DNA of 64,000 bases from Pezicula radicicola (Eukaryota > Ascomycota > Leotiomycetes > Helotiales > Dermateaceae), in assembly GCA_003008705.1 (NCBI GenBank), contig PDUO01000038.1, positions 434,001-498,000 of the forward strand, written 5' to 3'. A program made the position numbers and the translations under genes. Below the pieces are notes generated by a model, which had not been told where the DNA came from, did not search any database, and was given only the letters and a program-made list of their open reading frames with translations. Position 1 is the stretch's first letter. The number at the start of each line of letters is the position of its first letter. Positions 45,372 through 58,093 of this stretch are shown in pieces.

Positions 45372-45803
45372 CAGTATCCCCCCCTGGATCAATGTAAAAA
45401 CGAATAAGTGGCTTGGCAGACTTGGCCACGCTATAAAAACGATAAAAATCGTTGTTGTAGAAACCTCGGATAGCCTTAAATAATCCGAATGTTTTGATTA
45501 CTACTATTCCTCTATTTAGAAGGTACAAAAAGAGATCAACTCTTTCCCTTAACTTTATTATAATCTAGAAAGTATTTTAAAATCGGTATTTAATCCTATT
45601 AGCTCGCTTCTCTAATAGATAAAGGAAGCCTTCTTAAAAACAAGTATTATTTGTAGATCCTTCTAACTTTAAGAGTATCGGCAGATTAGAGGAATTTATA
45701 TACAAAATCACGGGAGATAAAATGCCACTACTATTCCTCTGTAAATGGCTAGTTTCGCCAAGTATTAAATATAGAATTTACATTTATCCCGGGGGGGATA
45801 CTG
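45372..45803. mobile_element. MITE-like element with TA target duplication
   Basis: 432 bp flanked by TA (45370-45371 and 45804-45805). The ends are imperfect inverted repeats of about 60 bp: left CAGTATCCCCCCCTGGATCA, right end in reverse complement CAGTATCCCCCCCGGGATAA. Both continue through ATGTAAA and end near TTGGC...CTWGCCA or TTGGCCA. Mismatches are mostly transitions. The CAGT terminus and TA duplication fit Tc1/mariner/pogo-type DNA transposons. There is no coding capacity, so it is a non-autonomous or internally deleted copy. Confidence 0.85.
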
Positions 45804-46531
45804 TAGAAGTTCCTTTTTGTCCGTGCTTCAATGCACAACTTCAATTGGCTCAGTATCACCTACATTGAAGACGAGCCGGCAGGCGCCCTAAAGAGGCGCA
45901 CTAAAGAGGCGCAGTGGTTTGTACAGTAGGCAGATTACGGACGCGCCGAGGAGGCACATAGCCTTGGCGAGTGAGGTAGGGCCATCTCCGAAGTCAACAG
46001 TACGATACAGCAATGATAACTACAGAATATTTCCCGTGCAGATGAATCATCTTTCATTGATCGACGATCACTGTTGATTCGCATGTGGGACGATTCGGGA
46101 CTCTCGCCTCGGTTGGATCATTGAAGCGAGGAGTCTACTCAAATGCAGGCCGTTCCGAAGACCCACCCCATTCCCCAATCCTTCTTCAACAGTCTTGACC
46201 TGCGATAGGCGATACTCGAGTAATTACCATTGGTTGGCTTCGTCTTTTTCGACGTTGGTTTAAGCTATTAAGGTTCTTGAGAGACTTAATTACCCCGTGC
46301 CCAGCCCGTTAGTTACTGGTACCAAGTTTGCCTTGGCCTCTTGGATCAATTGCTTCTATTATACCAAGCATTTAAAGGTCTTGGTTGTAAAAGACTTAAT
46401 AAGTCGATGTCTAGAAAGGAGTCATACGAGTATCAATTTTACGCAAGCCTACAGAATTATGCTTTCAGCTCAAAAGATTCCTTGCTTCGGTCATAGAACT
46501 TTGTTGGTCTTTAGGTGAGCACAATCCAGTA

Positions 46532-46539
46532 CACGTGGG
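46532..46539 (+). promoter_or_regulatory. CACGTGGG box (Pho4/NUC-1-type)
   Basis: CACGTGGG lies 513 bp upstream of the phosphate-transporter ATG. In yeast, Pho4 prefers CACGTGGG/T, and NUC-1 in Neurospora recognises the same core. Function here is inferred from context. Confidence 0.5.
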
Positions 46540-46849
46540 TGATTCCTCGCTTCTGGTAGGTTCAAAGATGGGCTGACAGCGACTTCTGTGAGTATTGGTT
46601 AACCCTTCCTCTAGATCGGAAAAACACCACACCAATCCAATTAGAAGTTTCAAATCGCATATAATCCTTGACTGTTCGCGGCAGCACAAGCCGAATCTGG
46701 GAGTTGACAACCCTTCACCTTCTATTCAACCTTCTAGAAGGCGCACTCCTGAACTACCTATTGGAGGCATCCAACAATTTGTCCTAGCTGCAGAACAGTT
46801 TTGTTCTATTTGAGGCAGCCTGCTTCCCTGAAATTACAGCTGCATCCAA

Positions 46850-46857
46850 CACGTGGA
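46850..46857 (+). promoter_or_regulatory. CACGTGGA box
   Basis: A second CACGTG core, 195 bp upstream of the same ATG, in the range usual for promoter elements. CACGTG also occurs elsewhere in the window, so the evidence is positional. Confidence 0.45.
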
Positions 46858-47051
46858 TTCTAGTCGTATTCACCTGTCTCTTGGCAGCTTGTTATCTATT
46901 CACCATCGTCGCCGTTCTTCCCTTTGCTTTCTTTCGTGAATCCCCAGCTCTGCTGAAGTGCGATCACAACAACGCCCGATTTCGTATGGTCTTATCCTAC
47001 TGAATTCTTTTCTCTACTTCCCTAGCTTGAAATTCCTCACTCATTGTCAAA

Positions 47052-48940
47052 ATGTCGGCCACATCCGCCGAGATCAAGGCGAACACGACCTCTGGTGGTA
47101 ATAATGCCTTCCACAACTTCAACAACGATTTTGCCCATATCCAAAATCCTAATGAACGCCGACGACTCGCTCTTGCCGAAATTGACAAGGCACCGTTCGG
47201 CTGGTATCACATTCGTGCCTGCGTGGTTGCTGGAGTTGGTTTCTTCACTGATTCGTACGACATTTTTGCCGTCTCCCTCCTCACCATTATGTTGGGCATA
47301 GTATTCTTCAATCAAGATAAGGGCGCCATGTCTACTCCACAGGATACTGCCATCAAGGTCGCAACTTCAGGTGGAACTGTTATCGGTCAACTCGGCTTTG
47401 GTGCGCTTGCGGATATTCTCGGTCGCAAGAGGATGTACGGCCTAGAACTTATTCTCATCATTACCGCGACTCTAGCCCAAGCTCTTACCTCTCCAAGCCC
47501 TAGCGTTTCACTGGTTGGTGTTATCGTCTTCTGGCGTGTTATGATGGGCATTGGTATTGGTGGTGATTACCCACTTTCCGCTATTATTACATCCGAGTAA
47601 GTAGTCCGGTTCGTCCTACACTGGGTAAATTCTCATATAACACACAGGTTCGCAACTACCAAGTGGAGAGGTGCTATGATGGGTTCGGTCTTTGCGATGC
47701 AAGGCTTTGGTCAACTTGCTGGTGGCATAGTTATGCTCATTGTTGTGACTGGTTTCAAAGAATCTCTAGAAACCGCCACCAGCTATGCTACATGTACTGG
47801 TGTCTGCCGTCTTGCCGTTGACAAGATGTGGCGTGTTCTGATCGGTAAGTCATTTGCGCCATGGAGGTATGTGAATAAAGCTGATGCTGTACAGGCTTTG
47901 GCGCTGTTCCAGGTTGTATCGCTCTCTACTACCGTCTTACCATCCCCGAAACTCCACGATACACCTTTGATGTCGCCCGTGATGTCGAAAAAGCTGGAGA
48001 GGATGTCCAGGCTTATATGGTTGGCAAGCATGAGGGCCGTCCAGATGAGCTTAACCGAGCCCAAGCTATTAAACTTGCAGACCAGCTCGACATCCCAAAA
48101 GCCTCGTTCAAAGACTTCATCTCGTTCTACAGTACCTGGAAAAATGGAAAGATCCTTCTTGGCACCGCTGGTTCATGGTTCCTCTTCGACGTTGCGTTCT
48201 ATGGTCTTGGCCTGAATTCGTCAACCGTCCTTACGGCTATTGGGTTTGCTGGTGGGAGTAATGTGTACCACAAATTGTATAACCTTGCCGCTGGTAACTG
48301 TATTCTCATTTGTGCTGGCTCTATCCCTGGCTATTGGATGGCTGTTGCTACCGTCGACACAGTCGGCCGCAAACCACTTCAAGTGGGCGGTTTTTGCATC
48401 CTTACCATTCTATTTATCATTTGGGGATTCGCCTTTAAGAAAATCTCGGACCATGCTATGTTTGCTCTCTACGTTTTGGTCCAGTTTTTTTTCAACTGGG
48501 GTAAGTCTCCTACTAAAACCGGGCATAAAACCTTTACTAAATTCAACCTAGGTCCCAACGCTACGACTTTTATCGTTCCTGGGGAGTGTTTCCCAACCCG
48601 TTATCGTTCCACCTCGCACGGTATCTCCGCTGCTTCCGGAAAAGTTGGTTCTATCATTGCTCAAGCTGCAATTGCGCCTCTTCGAACCCGAGGCTATCAC
48701 ACTGGGGACTCAAATGCCAACCCATGGCTTAACCACGTTATGCAAATCTACTCAGCCTTTATGTTCGCAGGCATCTTCACTAGTCTTCTCATTCCTGAGA
48801 CTAAGAGAAAGACTCTCGAGGATCTTGCCGGTGAATACGCTATGACACCAACTGATCTCATCGCTGAGGAGATGGCTGCTGGAAAGGCGAGTAAAACTGG
48901 TCATGCCGACACTACGCCACACTCGGACCAATCAGTTTAG
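47052..48940 (+). CDS. PHO84: Inorganic phosphate:H+ symporter, PHO84-type
   Basis: Four exons, 47052-47596, 47648-47844, 47895-48500 and 48552-48940, join in phase to 578 residues. The family signature GIGGDYPLSAIITSEF spans the first splice junction. Other landmarks are FFTDSYDIFAVSL in TM1, GALADILGRKRMYG (loop 2-3), LTIPETPRYTFDV at the end of the first half, DTVGRKPLQ, GECFPTRYRSTSHG, and LIPETKRKTLEDLAGEY at the end of TM12. The central cytoplasmic loop has the usual length. PHO84 orthologues are high-affinity phosphate importers of the plasma membrane, induced in low phosphate; two CACGTG boxes upstream fit that control. Confidence 0.95.
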
Positions 48941-50695
48941 TTGGTTTTCACTTAAGTTACTTGGACGTTGAATTATAGATTGTTTAATTGAGAATTGTGC
49001 TTAAAATTGTTCATTCGTTCGGTGGTGTGGCTGTGCTTGCAAATAAGTCTTTTTCTCCTGTCGATGTATCCTAGTTCTACCTTCTATAGTTGCTTTAATA
49101 AGTTAAATAAAGTAGTACAGAATACTCGTTGGCGACTACATAATGTTTTCCCGACCATTTCCTTTAATTTAATTTTCTTGTATTTCACTAACTCTAGGGG
49201 GGTTAATTCGGGTGATGTAGGTAGTATAGCGATATAATATTTTTTTTAATTTTAACCTAAAAAGTGTTCTAGTTACGACAAAATAGAGTAGCCGCCCAGA
49301 CTCTTAACAGGAATCCGTACTTTTCTAATAGTAGTCGGCAATCAAGTGTAGATTGTCAATCGAGAAATTTAAGAGCACAAAGCAATCTACATTAGACATT
49401 CTTGCTGTCTTAAGGAATATGCCTACAATCAAGGTATTATAGGAACAATCAGGTTGTTATTATCTCTAGAGATAGTAACAAGCAACCCGAACTACGAGAG
49501 ATGTTTTCGTAAGAGCCATCTAAGAGAGGTTTCTAGAAGCTGATCTTTAAAATACTCGGTAAATGAATATCCCTTAGTTTGTTAGATGTAACTTTGTACA
49601 GGGATTCGACAATCTAAGGATTTTACTACTAAAAAATAGATAGGTTTTGTCGTATACGTCCTAGTGGTCTATGTAGGTTACAACTAACGAACTAGAAAAT
49701 ATTTTATGGTATTTTAACTTTTTTTAGTTAATTAGTTAAGTAACGTTTATTAACTTTTATTAGACCTTCTAAATTACAACATTATCTACTAAGGTTATTC
49801 TATAGAAACTCCTACGGCAAGAAGAAAAGTAGAATTGCTATACAAAAAGACTTTTAATATATTACTCTATTGTTTACTATTGACCCTAGGCTGGTTTTAT
49901 GGCGGTAGATGCTAGGAATAAGACTCAACCCTCTTAACGCAGTGAGGTGTGTGTTTCTGTAAAGGGAGGGTGAGAGCTCTGCCTTATGAAACATAAGGCT
50001 TGTGTATAGTAGATTGGACGGGATGCCCAATTCTCCTTAGTCTATAGTTGCATATAACAAAATATTTTCTTTATTAGTATATATATAAGACATTTCTAGT
50101 AAGTTGACACAATATGAAAGTTGCTCTTTATGAGCAGTCACCTGTGAGTTGAACAATAAAGGCGTTCGACATAGGTATTCACGCACCTGTACTTCTTATA
50201 AATAGTCCTACTTTTAAGCTCTATATTAAGATGTGGACATGAGTTGATAGTTCCTCAGCTTGACAAGTATCTAAGCGAGGCATTTGTTCTTCCACAAGAT
50301 CTCTTGGCGAAAAACCTCTCTTAAACTCAGGCCACCCCCCTTCCCTTTTTTCATTATGACTAACGAATGTGTACTATAGATATTCGTCTTCAAGTTAATC
50401 TATAGAAACTAGAAAACTTCCCATAGAATGTAGATAATACCACGTGAATATATCTAAGACTATGATAGTTACCTGCGCAAGGGCATAGTACTTCACTTAG
50501 TTTTAGTAATTCACTTGATTAAGTTGATTTAAATTTAAGTAACTAACTTGATGTAAGTAACTTAGTACAAGTGTTCGATCTAAAGCTTGTACTATACAAG
50601 TAGAATAAAGTCCTTTTTCGACATTAGAATCATCCCTTCTAAATTAAAAGAGCCTTATTCTCTTCCTTAACTCCTCGGTCTAGCATTACCCTCTA

Positions 50696-50829
50696 ATGCA
50701 TTTTGCAGATTGTCTTTCGTGTTATAACAGTCCCTATTTCGGTGGAAGGGTAATTGTAGAACCTTTTTATGTTTGGAAATAGACATAAGTAGCCTCTGTA
50801 TTCGTATACAGAATAATATAAGGAGATGT
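50696..50829 (+). repeat. Diverged direct repeat, copy A
   Basis: Begins ATGCATTTTGCAGATTGTCT and contains GGTAATTGTAGAACCTTTTTA. Matches copy B at 50889 with mainly C/T and G/A differences. Confidence 0.65.
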
Positions 50830-50888
50830 TAAGACTTACTTAAATGAAGTAGGTTATCTAAGTTAAATAAGTTACTTAACATGTACTT

Positions 50889-51015
50889 ATGCCTTTTGCG
50901 GATTGTCTTCCGTGTTGCAATAGGCTAGTTCAGGAGAGGGTAATTAGAGGACTTTTATACATTCATGGATTAAGTTACGTCCCCTTTGTATATTTCAAGT
51001 AGAGTAATAACAGGT
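50889..51015 (+). repeat. Diverged direct repeat, copy B
   Basis: Begins TATGCCTTTTGCGGATTGTC and contains GGGTAATTAGAGGACTTTTA. It lies about 193 bp after copy A. Confidence 0.65.
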
Positions 51016-51447
51016 GATCAATTTGTAAGATAATATCTTCTAATCCATTAGACAATTCTGTAGGGCTTTAAAGCCTTCTGTTGCGGTAGATAACGTCTTT
51101 TAGTATATAGAATAACAATTTCTATAGTACGCAATTGTAAGTAAATCGTTTATTTTAATGTCGACGAGAATTCCAAGTAATAAATTAAGAAATTATTGCT
51201 CGTCGTACGATAATTTAAGCCAGGTTTGCAAAAACTAAAGGAATGATAGATGACAAACTTCACAAGTGTCATGCAGACAAAAGTGACAAGATCTGTCGCT
51301 TAGTTCAGGTACTACTATTACTTTAACTTTCCAAGGAACATGTCGTTGGGGACAAAATTGTTAAGTATTTTGCTAGATGTTTGGGTGCCCAAATGGCATC
51401 CAATCCCCAGTTATCTCTATATTATATTTTTCCTACACCGTATAATC

Positions 51448-52860
51448 CTACAACCTTTCAACATCAACAGTCGTACCCACCATAATCTGATTCTTTCTAG
51501 ACATTGATGTTAATTCTCTCTGACTCTCGATACTATTACTATCCACCTCACTCCCACCGCCACTGATAAAATTCTTCGTCCCAGATTTGAAGCCCTTGGA
51601 GTCACTTCTGGAAGCAATCGTATCCCGAGGATCAGCCAACATTTCGAATGTGTTTCTAGATCCTTTACTTCCGTAGGCGCCGGGTTGTGTTCTCATTCGA
51701 CCAGTATCACCTGTTGCATAGGTACGATCTTTTGTTGAGCCGAAGACAGTAGGGAATCTAGTTGCGAGGTAGGTGCGTGTCATGGGTAGGTTGGCGTTGA
51801 TGATACAGAGACAGGGTTCAAGAGTTGTCCAGAGGAGGCCCATTGGGAGGGTGAATGTTGGGTCGGTGAAGGAGATTACTTGAAGGGATTTGATGCGAAT
51901 GATAGAGATTATAGTAATGCTATAAATTGTCAGTGCTTTGTTGATAGTGATAGGGGCATGGATGGAAGACTAACAATATTCCCAGGGAAAACATGATTAA
52001 AAGTCCCAATTTCTTCCTCATTGCAAGTTGTAATGACAGAATGTGTGGAACCGGCAACGACATGACCATAAAATCCGTTACTACGTTAAGTGCTCCTGCT
52101 GAAACGTAGACAGTATTGCGATCCCCACACACGCCATTGATGGTTGAGTCCCAATTGAAGGCGAGGGGTCGACAGAGGAGAAAGGTCTCGAGGACTACTG
52201 AAAGCGCCCATGCGATGAGAATTCCGATAGCGACGTATGCTGAGATCCGGAAGTTTCGGGCTGTGCCAAAAATACGTAGATAAAACGACACAATAGATGT
52301 CTTGATCAGGCACAGCGTAATGCCGTAAAGTGCTTCGAAGGGGAGAATTACTGTGAGAGACTTGGAGTTAGTATGCTATAGTCTAGAGACGCGATAATAG
52401 CTTTCGGAGCTGAAGTGAAGTTCATTCGATGGCGGAGAGACAGAATGCATGGATTGAATTTTTACACAATGAGTACATACACTATGGATTTTAGTGAGCG
52501 AGGATGGCGTGGAAGGATGTAATGTGAGGAGACGGACCTTTAGGGTCTTGACAACGTCAAGTATGTGAACATCTTCAATGTGACGACCTACACCACCAGC
52601 AATGACACCTGGAGAAGAATCAGTTGGACTGTCGGAGCTTGATTGGACGTTCTTGGGCTCATACAAGCAAACTGAATTCCTATCGAGACGAATAAGCAAA
52701 ACAGGGCAGCAAGCATCAAGTAATCGTCCACGGCGAATTCGGTATCTCTGCTCCTCCTCGCTCGAAGGCGCAAAACCGTCGTAAGAATGGCAATTGCTGC
52801 AAAGACGGTAATCGCAATAAGGGGATCGCGCGCTCGTCCAACTGTCAAGTCGTAGGCCAT
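51448..52860 (-). CDS. Rhodopsin-family (SAT4-like) integral membrane protein
   Basis: Four exons on the minus strand: 52860-52665, 52608-52534 (end uncertain), 52350-51975 and 51919-51448, giving about 372 residues. The N-terminus reads DPLIAITVFAAIAILTTVLR (TM1) then EFAVDDYLMLAALF (TM2 with the family's DD motif). Next come AGGVGRHIED, CLIKTSIVSFYLRIF, a loop with CRPLAFNWDSTINGVCGDR, DFMVMSLPVP, and a last helix region WTTLEPCLCIINANLP. This is the pattern of the large fungal seven-helix Rhodopsin domain family of unknown function. A Ser/Thr/Arg-rich cytosolic tail of about 100 residues follows. The third-exon acceptor forces a weak donor (GTCTCC) to keep phase. Confidence 0.82.
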
Positions 52861-54721
52861 AATAAAGAACGTCTTTGGGTGACAATTCGTCCTCCAATCC
52901 CCAACTCAAAAGTTAATCTGGTTGGAAGAACACAAAAACAAAACCGCACGACATAAAATAAACTTGGGGGCATGGGGGACTTTTCGAGCTCAAGTACTGT
53001 TACTGTGAAGGATTGCAGTTTTAGAGTCTCGTCCTCTTCCTGACCAGTGCTCAACGTGGGATTTTCTTTTTAGGAGAAAGGGTGTCGTGCCTGAGATTTA
53101 TTTCTGCATCTCCATGGATTCCAAAACAGGCATCGGGATGATTATGACCACGCAACTGAAGATCCAGTCGCAGGCATGTCAAGTTTCTAGCATGTGGTAC
53201 TAAAGTATGAAAGCTCAGGTTGTCCCATGCTCGCCCATACTAGGGCAGGATCAACAAAGTGAAATTTACCAGAACTCAAAATTGGCGGCCCAAAATAATC
53301 GCACCAAAACTTGCATATCTTGGCGTCGTACGAGAAAGTCTGGCGAGGCACTATTTGAGCAGACAGCCTCATGCCACAATTGCCTGCCTTCTCATAGCTT
53401 GTTCATTGAAAACCAGCTTGGTACAAAAGTGCCATGAAAATGTCTCGAAAACTTGGTTGAGTTAAAGAAGTCCGTGAAGCACACTTGAGCCTTGAAGGCC
53501 TCCCCCCCCCCTTTTTATCTTGGACTGTTATGGCGTCGCAGCGATCAATGGGAGCAGCATGTACAGTACGGACGTAGCAGCTCGAAATAATATAGTGGAA
53601 ATTAGCATTTGCGCAGCTCCATCCGTTTATTCACCAATACTACTCTTTATTTGCACGATAATAAGGTCATAATCGTTAAGAAACGTAGCGACCTTACCTG
53701 ACTTGGTCGATAGACGACGATACGCCTGTATCGGACTAAGATGTGGATCTGATTTTCCACGTGGTCTCCCTGTTCAGTTACAGTAGCGGCGATGCCCACT
53801 ACATAGGTGTCCCCTAAGGTTTTATGATAGCGTTATGATAGCAATGCCCATTGGAATCCTTTACGAGTAGCTGATACCTCGTGGTTCCACTAACAACTTC
53901 ATCCTCTTTCCTGTGATATATTTATTATTCTCTTCCAAAGAACTGCTTGCTGAAGGAATTGATTCAATTGTTGTCTTCGAATAATAATAACTACTGAGTG
54001 CATTAGTTTCAGGGCCAGAGCAAATCTGAAAAAAGGGTCCTTGACTCAAAGAGAGAAGACTCTTTGGCATCATGCTTGTACTCTGTATCTCGACTTTGTG
54101 GATCGATGTAGCATTCGCACTCCGCACGGTCTGGGCCATTGGGCAGAAGACTCATGACATTCTGCTCCACAGCCCCCAATAATCCCCCCCTTTTGCTAGT
54201 CGCAGTTTCGCAAGTTCCTGGTGTACGGAGATACAGTTTTCCAGGTCCTTACTGGCTTAAAAGAGTGCCATTCCACTGTGCCAGGTCCCCAGACTGAGAG
54301 TATTCTGCGGACACCAGTGTGAACGTGAACGGTGTCCGAAAAGGTGTGCGATTCTGGAATTTCTGGCTCGGTAAGTGAATGGCATTTTCTCGGGCCATAC
54401 CATATATGCAAGGATATGGGACATAGGTTCCCGAAACGGTAAGTCACGTAACTTGCTGCTTGTCGGGGCTCAGCGACGAGTGATACTGTGATACAACGTA
54501 ACTAAGTGCCCTTGCAACGCTAAAAAGTCATTACAGCTGCAGGTGGAAAATTCAGGTGCAACTCAAGGTGGGAATCGCACACGCAGGCCTTATCTTAACA
54601 TTATTTCTAGCAAGTTGTCACTCAAATCCTCTTTGCTTTAATTAAATAAGACACTTGGTTAACTACAACGAACTAAAATCTGACAGAAGTTCCTTCTGGT
54701 GATAGCTATAATTCAGCCATC
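52861..54721. other. Intergenic, no gene recognised
   Basis: Promoter space for the membrane protein (left) and the GMC oxidoreductase (right). Short frames on both strands have no domain. A run of 10 C lies at 53503-53512. Confidence 0.45.
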
Positions 54722-56756
54722 ATGTCTAACAATCTTCATGCACCTGAGTCGACAGATTTCTTGCAGACAGAGAAATTCGACTTTGTAATCGTTGGTGGTG
54801 GAACATCTGGTCTCGTCGTTGCCACTCGTCTTACAGAAGATCCAAATGTGAAAGTGCTGGTCCTTGAAGCTGGCTCAAACAATCTCGATGACCCCAGGAT
54901 TGTTACCCCAGGCCTTGCAGCTAGCTTATACGATGATCCGGAATTTGACTGGTGCTTCATGAGCACGCCTCAGGTACATATCTTCGTAGCTAGGCGATAA
55001 GACTACTAACAACAGTGTAGAAACACTTGAAAGGACGTCGAGTAGCTCAACCTAAGGGCCGAACACTAGGTGGCTCTACAGCGATCAATCTAGGCATGGT
55101 AATCTATCCCTCCAAATCAGGAGTTGATGCGTGGGAGAAGCTTGGAAATTCTGGCTGGAATTTTGATTCCTTTGCTCCCTATCTTCGAAAGTTCCATACT
55201 TTGTCGATGCCATCCAAGCAGGCACAAGAAGATCTCGCACTTAACTATGTTGATCCAAAGCTGAATGGAACCAATGGACCAATTCAATTGTCATTTGGAG
55301 AGCCGGACGCATACACGCCTTACAATAAGGCGTGGCCCAAAGTATTCTCCAACTTGAAACATGAGCTGACTGGCGATCCAATTTCTGGTATTGCAAACGG
55401 GGCTTTCACCAATCCTGGTATTGTTGATCCAGTAACCAAGAAGAGAAGTCATGCTGGTTCTGCATATTACAATTCTGATGTCAAGGCTCGTCCAAATCTC
55501 CATGTCTTGACCGAGGTCTTGGTAAAGAAGATCATCATTCAGAGAGGCTCCAATGGTGCTCTATCTGCGACAGGAGTTGTCGCTGTGACCAAGGACGGTG
55601 CCGAAAGAGAAATTCTGGCAGCCGAGGAAGTAGTTCTTGCGGCGGGAACAATCAAGACACCACAGCTTCTGGAACTCTCTGGTATTGGTAGCGCGAATCT
55701 CCTCAAGGAGCACGGTATTGAAGCATTGGTTGATAACCCCTACGTCGGAGAAAACCTCCAGGTACGTTGAAAACTCGACGTCAAATATTTTTTCTAGTAC
55801 TGCACTTTAATTCCTGAACCCCCCAGAACAAGTAAACTAACTTTGGTTTTTCTAACCCTCAGGATCATGGATACGTACCATTCAGTTGGGAGGTAGCTGA
55901 TAACCAGATCTCTGGTGATGTACTGCGAACCCCAGAAATCGCGGGAGCCGCCATGGCTGCATATCAAGCAGCAGGTGCAGGCCCACTGTCCGGAGTGCCG
56001 ATTGTGTCCTCCTTCATGCCGCTCACAGGCTTACCGGAAGCTGAGCTTGACGATCTGTTGAGCAAACACCTCAACTCAGAAGAGTATAAAACCCTCCCGT
56101 CGCAGAAGCAGCAATACGAGCTGATGCGGAGCTTTCTCCACGATCCACAAGATGCTTCTGGACAATATACCATGGCGCCCTTCCAAATCGTAGCTCGAGA
56201 TGGTCCGGAGTTGAAAGGTGTCTATGGAATGGGAAAGGAGGGAAATTACATCAGTATCGTCTCTGTTCTAAACCACCCCTTCTCCCGTGGATTCGTCCAC
56301 ATCAACTCGCCAAAAGCCACAGATCAGCCAACCATAGATCCGCAGTATTTCTCTCACCCCTTGGATATGGAGCTGCATGGAAGACATACACAATATTTGG
56401 AGACTCTTGCTGCCACAGAGCCAATGGCATCGCTATTGAAGAAAGATGGTCGAAGGATACACTTTGACAAGAAGGTGGAGACTTTGGAAGAGGCCAAGCA
56501 AGTTGTGGAAGAAACCTTCATCTCGCATTACCATGTCGTTGGTAGCTGTTCGATGTTGCCCGAGAAACTTGGAGGTGTAGTGAATGAGAGATTAACGGTA
56601 TATGGTGTACCAAATTTGAGAATTGTGGATGCAAGTGTTATCCCTATGATTCCCCGAGGCAATATCCAAGCAACTGTGTACGCTGTTGCCGAGAAGGCAG
56701 CGGATATCATCAAGGAAGATCGTATTGCAAAGAAGCTAGAGAAGACAACTCTCTAA
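54722..56756 (+). CDS. GMC-family FAD-dependent oxidoreductase
   Basis: Three exons, 54722-54973, 55021-55761 and 55863-56756, join in phase to 628 residues. The N-terminal FAD-binding motif is FVIVGGGTSGLVVATRL (about 21-37), with VLVLEAG at the second strand. GMC signature 1 is PKGRTLGGSTAINLGM and signature 2 is AAGTIKTPQLLELSGIG. At the C-terminus the catalytic His lies in HYHVVGSCSMLP, and the second active-site position is Asn in PRGNIQATVYAVAEK. There is no signal peptide, so the enzyme is probably intracellular. GMC enzymes oxidise alcohols, sugars or aryl alcohols; the substrate cannot be assigned. No defects are seen. Confidence 0.93.
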
Positions 56757-58093
56757 GCAATGCTGGAAATGGTGACCTAGATATTCGAAACATAAGTAGA
56801 ATCAACAGAGCAAGATGTGTCACTTACCAGAAAGTAAATATCAAAAGTAGCCTCTGAGCAGATTACCATTGATTAATTCTCTTCAAGTACGACAATTTAG
56901 ATGTCATCTTTAAGTGATGGACAATGGTGTCGAAGTATTTGCGCTATACCAACAACTTGATATTGCTCTTAATTCATGAATACGTTGCCGAATTTGTGAG
57001 TTTGGGCATAACTAGTAGGAGTGCAGCAAGTACTTGTTCTTAAGTACTTACGAAGCTTCATTGGCGTGAGAAGCTCGTTCACTTCAGGTACTCACTCGAG
57101 TTCGGCAAGCTGATTTATGAACTTGTCGGTTCAGTGCTGAGATTTTGTTTATGCCTTGACTTCACAATAGCAAGCCTTCGCACCGAGAGCCTAGCAGCAC
57201 ATAGCTTTGAGGGGAAATAGCTAAAGGCAACTTTAACACATACAGACATAAGCACTTCGACTAATGATAAGACAATACGTTTCCTCTCCATTTTCATGAG
57301 TTTGCATGTTATTTCCAAAAGCCAACGGATAGTCATCACCACCAAGCGACTTACGTCAAGAGGAGGTAACTAAACTCAAAGACTAGTTAAGAACGAGCTC
57401 GGAGGCTCAAGTTTACTAGGCTATGAGACAAAGATAGTGGATCAACGTCCGCCCCATATTCTGATACTTGGGGCTGGAAATTACACCGCTTGTTGCGAGT
57501 TGCCACCACATGTACAAAAGCAATATGCGTAATAAAGAAACAAAGTAGTTCATATTTCGCTGCTGATCGATCACTTGGTGGTCGTTAATAACCCCCAAAA
57601 ACAGTTCTCTGAAGTGAAGCACAAAGTCTTCCCCGTTGACGTAGCTTGGATGAATGTTCTTGAATCTTAATCCTTGATTAGAAACATTCCGTTTTATAGC
57701 TTGTGAAGTATGCCACTAAACAAGAAATTGCTTTGGCATACAGGCTCAGACTTCGACAGTGGTAATTGTGTGAATGGCAGACAGTACGAACTAGAAGGGA
57801 ATGACCAATTACCAAGAACGATTAAGTCATCGAGAGCAAGGCGATGAGATGAGACAGGTCGAGGGCTACACACCTTGGGGAGGGGGAAGATCGTAATAAA
57901 CCTTGAGTGCCGAAGTCAGTAAGAAGATCCAACTGATAGTATGGGACAAGTGATGAAACCTTGAAAATTCTTGAATTCATCAATATGATCATTTGGATAC
58001 AGGACAAATGATGGAACCATTTCAACATGCTTAACGTCTTTCGCAAATGCTGTTTTCCTATTAGCCACAAACCGATCCGAGTCGGCCATCGCT
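56757..58093. other. Intergenic, no gene recognised
   Basis: Short frames only. It contains the 3' flank of PRP22 (minus strand, ending at 58094) and the 3' flank of the GMC gene, which converge here. Confidence 0.45.

Larger units (their letters stand above)
45804..47051. other. Upstream region of the phosphate transporter
   Basis: No separate gene. A 13-bp unit CTAAAGAGGCGCA is duplicated in tandem at 45888-45913. Two CACGTG boxes are listed separately. Confidence 0.5.
48941..51447. other. AT-rich, RIP-like repeat tract
   Basis: No gene. It contains a near-perfect 28-bp palindrome centred on TCTAGA (49454-49481), a perfect 8-bp hairpin GCCTTATG-AAA-CATAAGGC (49981-49999), CAACTTACTTGA-type repeats (50497-50585, 50845-50882) and a diverged direct repeat pair listed separately. 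Bases 49900-50000 are GC-richer. Confidence 0.6.

Noticed and set aside
49274..49654. Possible TA-flanked element with TACGACAAAA...TTTTGTCGTA ends
   Set aside because: Matching ends are only about 8-10 bp, too short to separate from chance in AT-rich DNA.
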